DNA of 8,745 bases from Spirochaetes bacterium RIFOXYC1_FULL_54_7 (GCA_001830645.1 MIBM01000174.1:1-8745); one strand, 5' to 3'. Positions 1 to 6,837 are shown, numbered from the stretch's first letter. Made by a program: numbers and translations. The notes: a model not told the origin generated them from the letters alone.

Positions 1-1
1 G

Positions 2-421
2 CGCACAGCGGGCTTCCCGGATATCGACTATCCCCAAGCTCTGGCTTTCAGCCCGGCTACCTTGTCTCCCTCGGGAAGCTTGGCAGTGGGCTGCAAGGAC
101 TCGGCGGCTCTGGTCATGCTGGATGTCGATGCTGTGCCTCCGGTGGCCATATCGGTGTGCAAGGCCCCGGACGGGCTGCCCGGCGTTCCTTCCGGACTGT
201 CCTGGTCGGCTGACGGGCAGTTCGTCGGCATGACCAGTCTGGGTGCGGCAGGTATAGTGCGGCTGGATTCCGGGGGTCAGCCTCAAAGCATATCAGTCTT
301 TGATGCCGCGGATGCCCCTGGCCTTGCCGCCCCGGCTGCCCTGGCCATGGTCGGGGGCAGCCTGTACCTTGCCTGTCCGGACGACCAGTCCCTGGTCATT
401 CTTGCCCAGTTGCCCGAATAG
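2..421 (+). CDS. C-terminal part of a probable beta-propeller protein (5' end outside window)
   Basis: The reading frame is open from the left edge and ends at TAG 419-421, giving 139 residues with no credible start inside the window. A TTG at 62 is in frame, but the same-style sequence continues upstream of it, so I treat the gene as cut by the edge. The protein shows spaced units of the form hydrophobic-S/F-x-DG-hydrophobic-hydrophobic followed by a short beta strand ending in LD or similar: around ALAFSPATLSPSGSLAVGC, LSWSADGQFVGMTS...IVRLD, and ALAMVGGSLYLACPDDQSLVIL. This spacing of roughly 45-50 residues looks like blades of a WD40/YncE/NHL-like propeller. Such domains usually bind partners or ligands, and several are exported, but the N-terminus that would show a signal peptide is missing. 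No catalytic motif is visible. The reading frame is convincing; the fold call is moderate and the function unknown. Confidence 0.6.
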   Translation, partial: RTAGFPDIDYPQALAFSPATLSPSGSLAVGCKDSAALVMLDVDAVPPVAISVCKAPDGLPGVPSGLSWSADGQFVGMTSLGAAGIVRLDSGGQPQSISVFDAADAPGLAAPAALAMVGGSLYLACPDDQSLVILAQLPE

Positions 422-438
422 CGGATTGCTGGGCATAA

Positions 439-485
439 ATGGTCCTGGGGTGATGGTCCTGGGGTGATGGTCCTGGGGTGATGGT
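439..485. repeat. 14-bp tandem repeat, three full copies plus a partial fourth
   Basis: The unit ATGGTCCTGGGGTG occurs perfectly at 439-452, 453-466 and 467-480, and a fourth copy starts (ATGGT) at 481-485. The unit is not a multiple of three and lies between genes. The array is bracketed by GCATAA at 433-438 and TTATGC at 485-490, which are reverse complements. The array begins 18 bases after the stop of the upstream gene and ends about 50 bases before the promoter of the acyl-CoA ligase. It could be a copy-number-variable spacer or a repeated protein-binding site. The sequence alone does not decide. Confidence 0.85.
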
Positions 486-534
486 TATGCGGAGCTTCCC
501 AAGGATTCCTTCCCCAGGGGTTGAACTTTTTTTC

Positions 535-564
535 TTGACAGCCGCAACTTTCGTGCAGATTAAT
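535..564 (+). promoter_or_regulatory. Predicted sigma70-type promoter of the acyl-CoA ligase gene
   Basis: A perfect -35 hexamer TTGACA lies at 535-540, preceded by a T-rich stretch. Eighteen bases later ATTAAT at 559-564 matches four of six positions of the -10 consensus. Transcription would begin near 571, giving a leader of roughly 105 bases to the preferred ATG at 677, or 34 bases to the alternative ATG at 605. The call rests on consensus matching only. Confidence 0.55.
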
Positions 565-663
565 GGTCTAACTCTGGCTTGGCTGCTGCCACGTAGCTAC
601 TAGCATGGCTACTACCAATTCCGGCGCTTCAGCGCTGTTGTATCTGCATGGGCTTTCAGGCCC

Positions 664-670
664 GGAAGGA
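664..670 (+). promoter_or_regulatory. Ribosome binding site that favours the ATG at 677
   Basis: GGAAGGA lies six bases before ATG 677. The upstream in-frame ATG at 605 has no purine-rich site in the 20 bases before it. This is the main reason for choosing the later start of the ligase gene. Confidence 0.6.
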
Positions 671-676
671 CCATAC

Positions 677-2347
677 ATGTACCAATTGAACTCATTTACC
701 CTGCGCGAGGTTATCGTCAATAGTGCGAAGCACTATGGCGACAAGGCGGCGGTCGGTTATGTAGGCGGCGAGGGTACGAGCTACCGCAACTTCGGCGCGG
801 CTGCGGCCAGGCTGGCCCTGCGGCTGAGGGCTGCGGGCATACAGGCAGGTGACCGGGTGGCTTTGCTGTCGGAGAACAGGCCGGAATGGGGTGTGGCATA
901 TTTCGGCATCACCGCTGCCGGTATCGTTTGTGTGCCCATACTCACCGACTTTGGCAGGGAACAGATAGGCAACATCATGACCCATGCCGAATGCAGGGCG
1001 GTCATCGTATCCGAAAAACTAAAGCCAAAACTTGGGACTGGAGCTCCGGATGCCTATGCTGTGGAAGACCTGCTCCTACCTGCCGAGGGTTCCCTACCCG
1101 ACCTGGCAGCTGTCTTCCCGCCAGTAAAAGAAGACAGTCTGGCAGCCATCCTGTACACTTCGGGTACCACAGGTAATTCAAAAGGGGTCATGATGACCCA
1201 CAAGAACCTGGTCTGGGATGCCTGGTCCACCAGAAGCATCATAAAACAGGGGCGCAACGACCGTCTGCTATCCGTTCTGCCTCTGGCCCATACCTACGAA
1301 TGCACTTTGGGCTTGATAGGTCCTATCATCCAGGGGCCATCCATCTGGTACCTGGACCGTCCACCAGTGGCTTCCGTACTGATCCCGGCCATGGAGACAG
1401 TCAGGCCAAGCATCATGTTGACAGTGCCAATCATTATCGAAAAAACCTTCCGGGCCAGTGTAAAACCTTCCCTGGAGAAGATTTCCCTTTACAAGAATCC
1501 GATGTTCCGCAAGCTGCTCAATCGGGTGGCAGGCAAGAAACTGATGAAGAAATTCGGCGGCAAGCTACGCTTCTTCGGCATAGGCGGGGCGGCCCTGTCT
1601 TCCGATGTGGAGCAATTCCTTATCGATGCAAAGTTCCCCTATGCCATTGGCTATGGCCTTACCGAAACGGCCCCCCTACTGGCCGGTTGCGCACCCCACC
1701 ATACCACCCTGCGTTCCACCGGCCCGGCCATGAAGGGCGTTGACCTGCGCATTGCAGACCCCAATCCCGAGACAGGCGAGGGCGAGATCCAGGCCAAGGG
1801 CCCCAATGTGATGCCCGGCTACTACAAGGACCCCGAAAAGACTGCAGAGGTCTTTACTGCTGATGGCTGGTTCCGCACCGGCGATCTTGGGTGCTTTGAC
1901 AAGAAGGGAAACCTGTACATCCGCGGCCGTTCCAAGGCCATGATACTGTCCGCCACGGGAGAGAACATCTATCCAGAGGAGATAGAGTCCCTGCTGAACT
2001 CCCACGAGTATGTGGCTGAGTCCTTGGTCTATGGGGACGGCACGGGCGTGGCCGCCCTGGTCCATCTGAAGCCAGAAGTCATTGAAAAAGTCGGCGCTGC
2101 GATGCAGGACAGCTTCGAAGGCGCCGGAGAGATGATGGAAAACATCCGCAAGGAGATAAACGCCAGGCTGTCATCCTTCAGCCGCATTGGCAAGATAGAT
2201 ATCCAGAAGGATCCTTTCGAGAAGACACCAAGCCAGAAGATCAAGCGCTTCCTGTATCCCGGGAAAAAACTCGAATCCGGTGCTGGCTCTGCCGGTTCAG
2301 GTGGTGGTGAAGTCCCGAAGGCAGGGGACGACAAACCCGCCAAATGA
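677..2347 (+). CDS. Long-chain fatty-acid--CoA ligase (AMP-forming, ANL superfamily)
   Basis: The product (556 residues from ATG 677) should activate a fatty acid with ATP to an acyl-adenylate and then transfer it to coenzyme A, feeding lipid synthesis or acyl exchange. Residue numbers here count from 677. The P-loop motif YTSGTTGNSKG is at about 160-170, YGLTE at 326-330, the GWFRTGDLG motif at about 397-405, the hinge region GRSKAMILSATGENIYPEEIE from about 417, and the C-terminal TPSQKIKR with the likely catalytic lysine K521. Length and motif order fit bacterial FACS-type ligases (COG1022-like). No membrane segment is obvious. The hinge has GRSKAM where GR-x-K-D/E is usual. The last 25 or so residues form a Gly/Ser/Pro/Lys-rich tail beyond the catalytic core. 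ATG 605 would add 24 residues without homologous character and has no ribosome site, so 677 is preferred. The gene stands alone behind its own promoter and converges on the next gene. The family is secure; chain-length preference is unknown. Confidence 0.9.
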   Translation: MYQLNSFTLREVIVNSAKHYGDKAAVGYVGGEGTSYRNFGAAAARLALRLRAAGIQAGDRVALLSENRPEWGVAYFGITAAGIVCVPILTDFGREQIGNIMTHAECRAVIVSEKLKPKLGTGAPDAYAVEDLLLPAEGSLPDLAAVFPPVKEDSLAAILYTSGTTGNSKGVMMTHKNLVWDAWSTRSIIKQGRNDRLLSVLPLAHTYECTLGLIGPIIQGPSIWYLDRPPVASVLIPAMETVRPSIMLTVPIIIEKTFRASVKPSLEKISLYKNPMFRKLLNRVAGKKLMKKFGGKLRFFGIGGAALSSDVEQFLIDAKFPYAIGYGLTETAPLLAGCAPHHTTLRSTGPAMKGVDLRIADPNPETGEGEIQAKGPNVMPGYYKDPEKTAEVFTADGWFRTGDLGCFDKKGNLYIRGRSKAMILSATGENIYPEEIESLLNSHEYVAESLVYGDGTGVAALVHLKPEVIEKVGAAMQDSFEGAGEMMENIRKEINARLSSFSRIGKIDIQKDPFEKTPSQKIKRFLYPGKKLESGAGSAGSGGGEVPKAGDDKPAK

Positions 2348-2526
2348 ATCTTTGATCTTGGGTGCTGTGTTCAGGGGGGGTGGCAACTACCTCAACCCTG
2401 CCTCGGAATCATAGACCGTCAGGTCAAATCAGTATAGACAAGCCGGGTATCGGTACGCTACCTCTGTCATCATGGGCGATACCGAGTTGGCAACAAGGCC
2501 CATGCTTCAGCTACCCTGGCCAACAA
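2348..2526. other. Convergent intergenic region with no clear terminator
   Basis: This gap separates the ends of two convergent genes. It contains a G7 run at 2374-2380, a 7-bp inverted repeat (GGTATCG 2446-2452, CGATACC 2477-2483) with a 24-base loop, and a 6-bp inverted repeat (GTTGGC 2486-2491, GCCAAC 2519-2524). Neither repeat is followed by a T tract on either strand. An open frame crossing it on the plus strand runs antisense into the nuclease gene and looks non-coding. Confidence 0.5.
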
Positions 2527-3441
2527 TTATGTCTCATTCGGAGAAATGGACTGGATTTGAGAAGGATCCAGTCCAGTAATTTCAGCTATCTGCTCGACTG
2601 AATATCCTTTGGCTTTCATAGTCCGCGCAACTTCAAAATTCCGCTCGGTTTTGCCTTCAGCCTTGCCTTCAGCCTTGCCTTCAGCCTTGCCTTCAGCCTT
2701 GCCTTCAGCCTTGCCTTCATCAAAACCATCAGCTTTGAAGCTGGCGATGATGCGCTGGTAGTTCTCGCGCATGTCGTAGGCATGGCGCCGCTTCTGTTCT
2801 GTGGTGTAGCCTTTGATCACTTCCATTGCCTCCGTGAACTCAGGATCTGCAAGGGTCGCAAGAAGCTGGTTTTCATCCATACCCTTGGCCTTGGTCAGGA
2901 AGTACAGCCACTTTGCTACCCCTTCAATGATACTGGATTTTTTTGCTTTAAGCCACTTAGTCCAGACCGGCAATTCCACGGTGACGATGCAGAGGTCTTC
3001 ATGCAGAACACATCCCGTTTTCTCGTCCCGGCACTGGAAAACGTGAAGCCAGCTGCCGTCAGGCCACAAGACCTTGTCCAGGATCCAGAAACAGACCACG
3101 GGCACATGCTTATCATAAGTCAACTTCTTCTGAAGCTGCCTTTGGTAGATTTGTGACCAGTTATGAAGCATTCGTTGCGGTAAACCTTTGTGCTTCAGTA
3201 TCTGCATCTCCAACTGCACCTGGTGTCCCGTTTCGTCCACATACAGGATATCCAGCTCGCTTTCCTTCTGGTCCAGGAAATCTGCCAGCTGGAAGGGGTT
3301 CTGGATTGTCAATTGGACCGCTTTTGGCAGGCCAGCCATTGCCAACAGGCTGTTGACAAAGCTCATGGTCAGCCGTGGATGCTCGGGGCTGCCGAACAAG
3401 TTCTTGAATACCACATCTACCCGGGGATCGATCTCTATCAT
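2527..3441 (-). CDS. Rpn-family / PD-(D/E)XK nuclease-like protein (putative transposase-type family)
   Basis: The 304-residue protein begins IEIDPRVDVVFKNLFGS, the hallmark opening of the Rpn/PDDEXK_2 family, whose better-studied members are DNA endonucleases that promote RecA-independent recombination. The nuclease signature is visible as D64, then E78 and Q80 in QLEMQ, the E-x-Q form of the PD-(D/E)XK site. Residues about 241-264 are a perfect run of EGKA tetrapeptides, a predicted charged helix. Residues about 272-299 (KGYSVEQIAEITGLDPSQI) form a small helix-turn-helix-like end typical of the family. The start at 3441 is chosen because GGAGG lies eight bases upstream and because homology starts there; the frame stays open to 3657 but that part lacks a ribosome site. 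Hand-counted rows give 42-50% G+C against 62% or more in the cyclase gene next door, which suggests separate ancestry. All visible active-site residues are intact. The family call is strong; the cellular role is unknown. Confidence 0.88.
   Translation of the reverse strand: MIEIDPRVDVVFKNLFGSPEHPRLTMSFVNSLLAMAGLPKAVQLTIQNPFQLADFLDQKESELDILYVDETGHQVQLEMQILKHKGLPQRMLHNWSQIYQRQLQKKLTYDKHVPVVCFWILDKVLWPDGSWLHVFQCRDEKTGCVLHEDLCIVTVELPVWTKWLKAKKSSIIEGVAKWLYFLTKAKGMDENQLLATLADPEFTEAMEVIKGYTTEQKRRHAYDMRENYQRIIASFKADGFDEGKAEGKAEGKAEGKAEGKAEGKTERNFEVARTMKAKGYSVEQIAEITGLDPSQIQSISPNET
2547..2575 (-). terminator. Perfect 10-bp stem-loop at the 3' end of the nuclease gene
   Basis: TGGACTGGAT at 2547-2556 and ATCCAGTCCA at 2566-2575 are perfect reverse complements around a nine-base loop. 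On the minus strand the hairpin ends 17 bases before the stop codon at 2527-2529 and is followed by only three T residues. It could slow polymerase or protect the 3' end of the message, but it is not a classical intrinsic terminator and lies inside the coding region. Confidence 0.35.
2651..2719 (-). repeat. 12-bp coding minisatellite (EGKA repeat) inside the nuclease gene
   Basis: On the plus strand TTGCCTTCAGCC is repeated perfectly at 2651-2662, 2663-2674, 2675-2686, 2687-2698 and 2699-2710, with a nine-base partial copy to 2719. Read on the minus strand each unit encodes Glu-Gly-Lys-Ala. There are no synonymous differences between copies, so the array is recent or kept uniform by slippage. 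Because the unit is 12 bp, copy changes lengthen or shorten the linker without breaking the frame. Confidence 0.95.
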
Positions 3442-3668
3442 GGTGGGTACCTCCACGTGGAAGTACGCGGTGGGGATCAAGGACGAATGCGAGGCGGGAG
3501 AATTTTCTATATCAGAGCTTCGATAGGGGCTGAGGCTTGACCCAGTCATTTCAGGGGGAGGAGACAGACAGGAGGGCTGCCGGTCAACCCACGTTGCAAC
3601 CTGGACGGGTACAACTTCCGCCCGTCCCTCCCGGACAGGCACATTTTCCCTAATCATCGAGACACTGT
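3442..3668 (-). other. Intergenic region between cyclase/ATPase and nuclease genes
   Basis: Both flanking genes read on the minus strand. Seen here are a 7-bp inverted repeat (GGACGGG 3603-3609, CCCGTCC 3621-3627, 11-base loop), the palindrome GTTGCAAC at 3593-3600, and a good ribosome site for the nuclease (plus-strand CCTCC at 3450-3454). No T tract follows the inverted repeat, so a terminator for the cyclase gene is not established, and I find no convincing -35/-10 pair for the nuclease. The frame of the nuclease is open across most of this gap (from 3657) but the encoded sequence is low-complexity and unsupported by a start signal. Confidence 0.5.
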
Positions 3669-6600
3669 TCAGGCCTTGGCTATCCTGTCAAAGATGGACA
3701 GGGACAGGGCCCTCTCCCTGATGTCATCATCCCCCAACGCTGCCAGCTCGTCCTCCAACAGGCGTTTGGCTTCTGCCAGGTGCTCGTCACGCTCGTCACG
3801 GCGCAGGGTGTCGCCATGGGCAAAACCTTCGGGTGATGACTCCATGAGCAGCCAGGCAAAGTAGAAGTACCTGGCCAGGGCCTTGCGCTCCCGGTAGATG
3901 GGAGCCCCTGCCAGGATGCAGGCATCGGTGACAAAGAAAGCGAACTCGTCGGCATTGCCCTCAAGGTAGGCCAGCTCGGCCAGGTTGGTCTGGCACTCGA
4001 ACATGGCCGAGTAGTGTCTGGACCGGACCGAGGCCTCCAGGCCGGCAAGGGCCCTCTCCCTGGCTTCCTTGCGGTCACCGGCCAGCAGGCGGGCCCAGGA
4101 CAGGGCGGAACCGGCGGCCGCGCGCTCCCCGTCGCTGTGCAGCTGGGCCAGATGGTAATCGGCGCTGGCAAAGGCCTTGGCGCTGGCCTCGGTGTCGCCT
4201 GCAAAACGGTAGCTCAGGGCCAGGGCGGCATGGAAGGGAACGCTGGTCTCTCCGTCCAGGCCGCAGTACAGGCGCTCGGGTTTGTCTGTAAGCCAGGCAT
4301 CGTCGAAGCGGAAGTTCTGCAGGCTATCGGCCAGCATCATGGCTTTCCGGCGGCACACCTCGTCCACATCGCCCCGGGCCTCGGCATCGGCTATGATCTT
4401 GCGGGCAAACATGGCTGATTCTTCGTATTCTCCGCGCATGCGGTGGTAGGCGGCCATGCCCGCGTCATACAGGCCGGCGGTATAGGGGTCCGACCGCGGT
4501 ATCTCGTCCAGCACGGCCCAGGCCCGGTCAAAACGATCCATTCCCGCAAAGCACAAGGACAGGAAGAAGCGGGCGTTGCAGGCGCCCTTCTCGTTGCCGC
4601 CCCCTTCGTAGGCTTCCAGGGCCTTGGACCCATACAGGGTGGCGGAGCGGTAATCCATGTCCATGTAATAGGTGATCATAAGCAGGTGGTAGCATCTGGC
4701 CAGATAGAAGCGCTTGCGCGATCGCAGGGCCAGGCGGTACATCTCGTGGACTATGGGTCGCAGATCCTTGTAGGCTTTGTTGTTGTAGTTGGTGGCGTAT
4801 TTAATGAAATGCAGTTCTATCAGCTCCCCAAGGGCAGATTCCGGGCAGTTGTCTATGAGCTTCTGTATCCAAGGCAGGCTGTCCAGGGGTAACTGTGGCC
4901 GTTCTTTGACCAGGTAGGCTCTGGCCGCCTGCCAGGATTCGGCCTCGGCCAGGTGATAGAAGATGTCCACCGGCTTGCCTTGCCCTGCCGCTCGCAGGTA
5001 GTCTGCAGCAAGGGCGTGCAGGAGCTTGCGGTTGTGCAGCAGGAGTGATGAATAGACGGCCTCCCTGACTATGGAGTGCTTGAAACCCCAGAGTCCTTCG
5101 CCGGTACGGTTCAGGATACGCTCTTCCAGAAGGTGGTCCAGACAAGCTTGTATGTCCATGCAGGCAGCATCGTCCCTGGCCGCTCTCATGGTGGCCGCAA
5201 AATCGATGGTAAAGGGATAACGAAGCACCGACAAACGCCTGGCCAAGGTTCTTGTATCGGGGTCAAGGCGCTCCAGGGCTGCCAGGATGGTGGTCTGTAT
5301 GCTCTCCGGCAGGTGGCGCAGATCGCTGTCCTGCCTGGCCAGCTTCACATACTCCTCTATGAACAGTGGATACCCCTGGGAGCGCTCCACGATAAGCTCC
5401 ACGGCTTCGTCGTCCAGTCCGACAGGGTCGAGTAGCCGGGCAAGCACCGCGGAGTCTTCTTTTACAAGGGGTTCCAGCCGTAGTTCGATCCCTACGCCGA
5501 ACACTCCGGCAGCGGTATCGGAGCGGGCCCTGTCGCATAGCACCACAAAAGGCCGGGATCTTGCCGCATTTCTGAAACTGCGGAAGAACTCCAGGCTGCT
5601 TTCGTCCATCAGCCTGGCATTATCAACAAAGATCACATCCGGGTAGGCATCACCATCGGAGGCCAGTATGGCATCGAAGAGGGCAGCCAGGGCCGCGGTG
5701 AAGCGGCTTTCGCCAGCTGGCCGCTCGGCTGGGTTGAACAGACCGTAGGCGTTCTTCAACCATTTCTCTTCAAGCCCCGTACGGTCCTGCACAGCGGCGC
5801 GGAATTCCTCGAAGGTGGCATCCCCCCGGAGGTCCAGAAAATCGGCCACCGCATTGAGGGCCGCGGCGTATTCAAAAGCACCAAACAGCGAAGGATTGAT
5901 GGACAGGAAGGTAGCCTGGAAACCCGGGAAACCCTTCAGTCTGGCCCAGAACTCGGCCACCAGCCGGGTCTTGCCTATCCCCCCGTCACCCAGCACATAG
6001 ACGCCGCCTGAACTACCGCGCATGTGCCTGACATACTCACCGGTAAGAGTCTCCAGGGGCAGTTTGCGGTCCACGAAGGGCGTTCCGTAGTCAAAGATGG
6101 CCTTGCGCCTGGCCAAGGCCTGGTAGGCAAGTACACGTTCGTCTTTGCCCTTCAGCACCAGTTCCTGGGGATCGGCAAAGACGTACTGCTTCTCGCACGC
6201 CTCCCGGGTAACCGCCGAGACCAGTATGGCGTTGGCCGGAGCCGCTGTCTGCAGGCGGGCTGCCACGGCCAGGGTGTGGCCGGTGACAACCTCATGGTCG
6301 CCCCGCCTGCCTGTGGTTACCAGGCCTGTGTGCACCCCAATCCTGAAGGCCAGGCCGTCGGGCAGACCGGATGAAGCCCTGCGTATGGACGAAATGAATT
6401 CCAGAGCCGAGTCTATGGACCGGGCAGCATCGTCCTCGTGAAGCTCGGGCACGCCAAAGACCGCCACCAGGGCATCGCCGATGTACTTCTCCACATAGCC
6501 GCCATGCTTGCAGATTATCGAATCGAAGCGCGAAAAGACCCGGCCCATCAGGATGTCCATCTCCTCGGGGTCACTGCGCTCCGAGAGGCTGGTGAAGCCT

Positions 6601-6722
6601 TTCATATCTGCGAACAACACCGTGACTGTACGCCGCTCGCCATCCTTGAGGGATGCACTGTCCTTGAGGATTATTGAAGTATCACGACCTCCGTCCGGAT
6701 CGTTTTTTTCGATATCTGGCAT
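3669..6722 (-). CDS. Class III nucleotide cyclase domain fused to a STAND-like ATPase and TPR-like region
   Basis: This 1017-residue soluble protein has three parts. Residues about 30-205 form a class III adenylate/guanylate cyclase domain: metal-binding D39 in LFADMKGFT, K79 and D83 in EKYIGDAL, RIGVHTG at about 127-133, and AARL at 154-157. K79 occupies the adenine-selecting position of adenylate cyclases. Residues about 215-480 form a P-loop ATPase with Walker A GDGGIGKT (245-252) and Walker B VIFVDN (363-368), where N368 replaces the usual second acidic residue. Around 546-575 is the FKHSIVREAVYSSL...LH motif common to this ATPase family, and from about 580 to the end is helical, TPR-like sequence suited to partner binding. 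The transition-state asparagine of the cyclase (normally in V-N-x-A-A-R) is alanine here (A152), next to H149 where aspartate is usual, so cyclase activity is in doubt; the arginine R156 is kept. No membrane segment or signal peptide is seen. The start is the only good methionine ahead of the domain. The gene is divergent from lacI and shares its operator region. Confidence 0.9.
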   Translation of the reverse strand: MPDIEKNDPDGGRDTSIILKDSASLKDGERRTVTVLFADMKGFTSLSERSDPEEMDILMGRVFSRFDSIICKHGGYVEKYIGDALVAVFGVPELHEDDAARSIDSALEFISSIRRASSGLPDGLAFRIGVHTGLVTTGRRGDHEVVTGHTLAVAARLQTAAPANAILVSAVTREACEKQYVFADPQELVLKGKDERVLAYQALARRKAIFDYGTPFVDRKLPLETLTGEYVRHMRGSSGGVYVLGDGGIGKTRLVAEFWARLKGFPGFQATFLSINPSLFGAFEYAAALNAVADFLDLRGDATFEEFRAAVQDRTGLEEKWLKNAYGLFNPAERPAGESRFTAALAALFDAILASDGDAYPDVIFVDNARLMDESSLEFFRSFRNAARSRPFVVLCDRARSDTAAGVFGVGIELRLEPLVKEDSAVLARLLDPVGLDDEAVELIVERSQGYPLFIEEYVKLARQDSDLRHLPESIQTTILAALERLDPDTRTLARRLSVLRYPFTIDFAATMRAARDDAACMDIQACLDHLLEERILNRTGEGLWGFKHSIVREAVYSSLLLHNRKLLHALAADYLRAAGQGKPVDIFYHLAEAESWQAARAYLVKERPQLPLDSLPWIQKLIDNCPESALGELIELHFIKYATNYNNKAYKDLRPIVHEMYRLALRSRKRFYLARCYHLLMITYYMDMDYRSATLYGSKALEAYEGGGNEKGACNARFFLSLCFAGMDRFDRAWAVLDEIPRSDPYTAGLYDAGMAAYHRMRGEYEESAMFARKIIADAEARGDVDEVCRRKAMMLADSLQNFRFDDAWLTDKPERLYCGLDGETSVPFHAALALSYRFAGDTEASAKAFASADYHLAQLHSDGERAAAGSALSWARLLAGDRKEARERALAGLEASVRSRHYSAMFECQTNLAELAYLEGNADEFAFFVTDACILAGAPIYRERKALARYFYFAWLLMESSPEGFAHGDTLRRDERDEHLAEAKRLLEDELAALGDDDIRERALSLSIFDRIAKA

Positions 6723-6752
6723 GAACTTACTCTATACCGGCCATGGACATGA

Positions 6753-6791
6753 CGCAAGGGACAAAGGGAACGTTCCCATTTTTCCCTTGCG
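6753..6791. promoter_or_regulatory. Extended dyad around operator 1
   Basis: CGCAAGGGA at 6753-6761 is the reverse complement of TCCCTTGCG at 6783-6791. Between these arms lie short A-rich and T-rich stretches that also mostly pair, and then the inner palindrome GGGAACGTTCCC. The whole 39 bases could form a long hairpin with a small internal asymmetry, or a wide bipartite binding site. If the cyclase gene is transcribed from the promoter proposed near 6814-6819, the hairpin would sit in its leader, ending 30 bases before the ATG. Confidence 0.55.
6766..6777. promoter_or_regulatory. LacI-type operator 1
   Basis: GGGAACGTTCCC is a perfect 12-bp palindrome with the central CG step typical of LacI-family operators. 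Its edge is 43 bases from the cyclase start codon, and its centre is 56 bp from that of operator 2, about 5.3 helical turns. The core resembles the CebR-type site TGGGAGCGCTCCCA. Binding by the adjacent repressor is an inference from the shared core and location. Confidence 0.75.
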
Positions 6792-6818
6792 CAATCCTGA
6801 AAGCTGTGGTAGTATCAT
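6787..6818 (+). promoter_or_regulatory. Candidate lacI promoter
   Basis: TTGCGC at 6787-6792 and TAGTAT at 6810-6815 are 17 bases apart; TATCAT at 6813-6818 is a better -10 (five of six) but sits 20 bases from that -35. Either would start transcription within or next to operator 2, the expected arrangement for autorepression. The -35 match is weak. Confidence 0.35.
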
Positions 6819-6819
6819 A
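6814..6819 (-). promoter_or_regulatory. Candidate -10 box for the cyclase/ATPase gene
   Basis: On the minus strand TATGAT matches the -10 consensus at five of six positions and overlaps the plus-strand TATCAT. No good -35 is seen upstream; that position falls on operator 2 and the lacI start. If used, the leader would be about 85 bases and contain the dyad at 6753-6791. Confidence 0.25.
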
Positions 6820-6837
6820 TTGGGAACGTTCCCAATA
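6818..6837. promoter_or_regulatory. LacI-type operator 2, perfect 20-bp palindrome
   Basis: TATTGGGAACGTTCCCAATA is a perfect 20-bp palindrome ending three bases before the lacI ATG. It contains the same 12-bp core as operator 1. Its position over the start of transcription and the translation leader of lacI points to autoregulation, and it also covers the -35 region of a promoter reading towards the cyclase gene. Confidence 0.85.

Noticed and set aside
2446..2524. Possible terminators from 6-7-bp inverted repeats in the convergent gap
   Set aside because: Loops are 24 bases or more and no T tract follows on either strand.
2362..2601. Open frame of 79 codons on the plus strand between the ligase and nuclease genes
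   Set aside because: It overlaps the nuclease 3' end in antisense, has no ribosome site and no recognisable motif.
2651..2719. CRISPR array
   Set aside because: The 12-bp units are contiguous with no spacers and encode protein.
3603..3627. Seven-bp inverted repeat after the cyclase gene as an intrinsic terminator
   Set aside because: The stem is short and no T-rich stretch follows on the minus strand.
3442..3657. Seventy-two-codon upstream extension of the nuclease frame
   Set aside because: Family homology and a strong GGAGG site place the start at 3441; the extension is low-complexity and has no start signal.
4014..4418. Several long open frames opposite or shifted within the cyclase/ATPase gene
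   Set aside because: High GC makes non-coding frames stay open; their products are Gly/Pro/Ala-rich without motifs.
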